22,453 nucleotides of DNA from CAYOXD01 sp964407825 (lineage in GTDB: Bacteria; Desulfobacterota; Desulfobacteria; Desulfobacterales; JAFDDL01). The stretch's first letter is position 1, and the number at the start of each line of letters is the position of its first letter. Below the pieces are notes generated by a model, which ran no database searches, was not told the origin of the DNA, and worked only from the letters and a program-made list of their open reading frames with translations. The stretch lies in NCBI GenBank assembly GCA_964407825.1, contig CAYOXD010000046.1, positions 1 through 22,453 of the forward strand, written 5' to 3'. The position numbers and the translations under genes were made by a program. Of this stretch, positions 21,012-22,453 are shown piece after piece.

Positions 21012-22453
21012 CGGACCCCCAATGCATTCCCTGGACTGTCGACGATATCCTCACGGCCACGGGAGGGCATCTGGCCTGCGGCGGGCGGGATACCCGATTT
21101 TGCGGCATCGGTATCGATTCCCGGCAGTTGCCTGACGGGTCATTCTTCGTGGCCATCAAGGGCACCCGGCACGACGGCCATGGATTCGCGGATGCGGTCA
21201 CAGCCACGGGGTGCCACGGCGTTCTGGTGGACCAGGACCGGATGGAATCCTTGCCCCTGGAGAGGTGGCGAAGGGACGGGGTGGTCTGTATCAGCGTGCT
21301 GGATACCACCCAAGCCCTGGGGGATCTGGCGAGCTACCATCTCCAGCGCGCAGGGGCTTCGGTGGCGGCCGTGACCGGATCGAACGGCAAGACCTCCACC
21401 CGGGAGATGATGGCGGCTGTTGTGGGCCGGCAATATCGCACCATCTCCTCCGCGAAGAATTTCAACAACGAAATCGGCGTTCCCCTGACCCTCCTGCGCC
21501 TGATGGCCGGTCATGAGTGGGTGGTGGCGGAGCTGGGCATGAACCATCCTGGGGAGATCCGGCGGCTGGGACGGATCTGCCGGCCCCGGGTCGGCGTGAT
21601 CACGAATATCGGTCCGGCCCACCTGGAAGGCCTGGGGTCCATGGCGTCGATCCGGGATGCCAAGGGAGAACTGCTGGAGACCTTGGCACCGGAGGGAACC
21701 GCCGTGCTGAATTACGACGACCCCCGGTGCCTCGAATTGGCCCGTCGGAGCCCTGTCACGGTTCTGGGGTTCGGAATGAGCCCGTCGGCCGGAATCCGGG
21801 CGGAGGGGGTTCAGGTGAAGGGCCGGTGTAGCCATTTTACCCTGCATTTTCCAGAGGAAGCGCTTCCGGTGACACTCCAGACGCCTGGACGGTTTATGGT
21901 GTCCAATGCCTTGGCCGCAGCGGCCGTAGGCTGCTGCCTGGGTGTTCCCGCGGGGAAGATCAAGGCCGGACTGGAGGCCTTTCAGCCGGTGTCCGGCAGG
22001 TCCATGATCGTGGATACGGCAGTCGGCATCCATGTGATCGACGATACCTACAACGCGAATCCCGGTTCCATGCGGGCCGCCATTATGCTCCTGGCGGACC
22101 TGAGCAGGGGGAGACGCTCCTTCTTGGCGGTGGGGGACATGCGGGAGCTGGGAGATCAGGCGGCAGCGCTTCACCGGCAGATTGGGGCCGCAGCAGCACG
22201 GGCGGGTATCTTCCGGCTGGCCGCGACCGGTGTGTTCGCACCAGAGGTGGCTGCCGGAGCGCTGTCCGGCGGCATGAGGGCCGAGCAGGTCCTGGTGGGC
22301 TCCCGGGAGGATCTTCTGAGGGATTTACAGGAACGGTTGGAACCCGGTGACTGGGTGCTGGCCAAAGGATCTCGTGCCACGGCCATGGACATACTGGTGG
22401 CGGATCTGGTGGCCTGGGCCGGCGGGGAAGGGACTGTGAACGGTGAACTGTGA
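21008..22453 (+). CDS. murF: MurF, UDP-MurNAc-tripeptide:D-Ala-D-Ala ligase
   Basis: MurF completes the pentapeptide of the cytoplasmic peptidoglycan precursor by adding D-Ala-D-Ala. The 481-residue protein has a substrate-binding N-terminal domain (GIDSRQLPDGSFFVAIKG, 35-52), the ATPase P-loop TGSNGKTST (123-131), NFNNEIGVPLTLL (in the central domain) and DDTYNANPGSMRAAI, the typical MurF C-terminal block, followed by AVGDMRELG. It overlaps murE by 4 nt (ATGA). Its TGA is the last codon of the window, so the gene is complete. mraY would normally follow but is outside the window. Confidence 0.96.
   Translation: MTDPQCIPWTVDDILTATGGHLACGGRDTRFCGIGIDSRQLPDGSFFVAIKGTRHDGHGFADAVTATGCHGVLVDQDRMESLPLERWRRDGVVCISVLDTTQALGDLASYHLQRAGASVAAVTGSNGKTSTREMMAAVVGRQYRTISSAKNFNNEIGVPLTLLRLMAGHEWVVAELGMNHPGEIRRLGRICRPRVGVITNIGPAHLEGLGSMASIRDAKGELLETLAPEGTAVLNYDDPRCLELARRSPVTVLGFGMSPSAGIRAEGVQVKGRCSHFTLHFPEEALPVTLQTPGRFMVSNALAAAAVGCCLGVPAGKIKAGLEAFQPVSGRSMIVDTAVGIHVIDDTYNANPGSMRAAIMLLADLSRGRRSFLAVGDMRELGDQAAALHRQIGAAAARAGIFRLAATGVFAPEVAAGALSGGMRAEQVLVGSREDLLRDLQERLEPGDWVLAKGSRATAMDILVADLVAWAGGEGTVNGEL

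Noticed and set aside
1..22453. tRNA, rRNA, riboswitch or phage/defence genes
   Set aside because: No tRNA-like cloverleaf, no rRNA segment, no riboswitch core and no phage or defence protein were recognised; gaps in the plus-strand run are short and otherwise accounted for.

Overview
The window reads as a chromosomal envelope-biogenesis region of a Gram-negative bacterium, most likely a member of the Desulfobacterota (former Deltaproteobacteria). This assignment is an inference. It rests on the gene order bamA-ompH-lpxD-fabZ-lpxA-lpxI-(Gfo/Idh oxidoreductase)-lpxB-DUF374-msbA, on LpxI (not LpxH) doing the UDP-diacylglucosamine hydrolysis, on a single LolC/E-type permease, and on high G+C at third codon positions. 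The window has a truncated gene at its left edge and ends exactly on the murF stop codon.

Layout. (1) 1-199, minus strand: the 5' part of a NifU/IscU-type Fe-S scaffold gene. (2) 200-1000: an 801-bp divergent intergenic region with no supportable gene. It is full of structure: a hairpin in the scaffold-gene leader, three copies (two direct, one inverted) of an ordered hexanucleotide-block repeat, a candidate promoter, and a cluster of palindromes just before lysS. (3) 1001-15788, plus strand: lysS, lolC/E, lolD, bamA, ompH/skp, lpxD, fabZ, lpxA, lpxI, a gnnA-like oxidoreductase, lpxB, a DUF374 acyltransferase-like gene and msbA. The genes are mostly 1-45 nt apart or overlap by 4 nt (ATGA). 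(4) 15789-15979: a 191-bp gap with a T-tract, a TTGACA box and a 10-bp-phased set of G-rich repeats that looks like an MraZ operator. (5) 15980-22453: the start of the division and cell wall (dcw) cluster, mraZ, rsmH, ftsL, ftsI, murE, murF, also with stop/start overlaps.

How the genes work together. LysS charges tRNA-Lys. LolC/E-LolD releases outer-membrane lipoproteins, including those of the BAM complex. BamA inserts outer-membrane barrels, and Skp chaperones their precursors. LpxA, LpxD, LpxI and LpxB build the lipid A disaccharide, FabZ supplies the acyl pathway, and MsbA flips the product. The dcw genes make meso-diaminopimelate peptidoglycan precursors and the septal synthase. waaA and lpxK, often found next to msbA, are absent here.

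Most worth a second look: the ordered hexamer-block repeat with its inverted copy (405-742); an orphan gnnA-like gene combined with a Ser at the LpxA position equivalent to E. coli Asp74, hinting at 3-amino (amide-linked) lipid A; and a CsgG/TolB/LpoB-like extra domain in front of the five BamA POTRA repeats.
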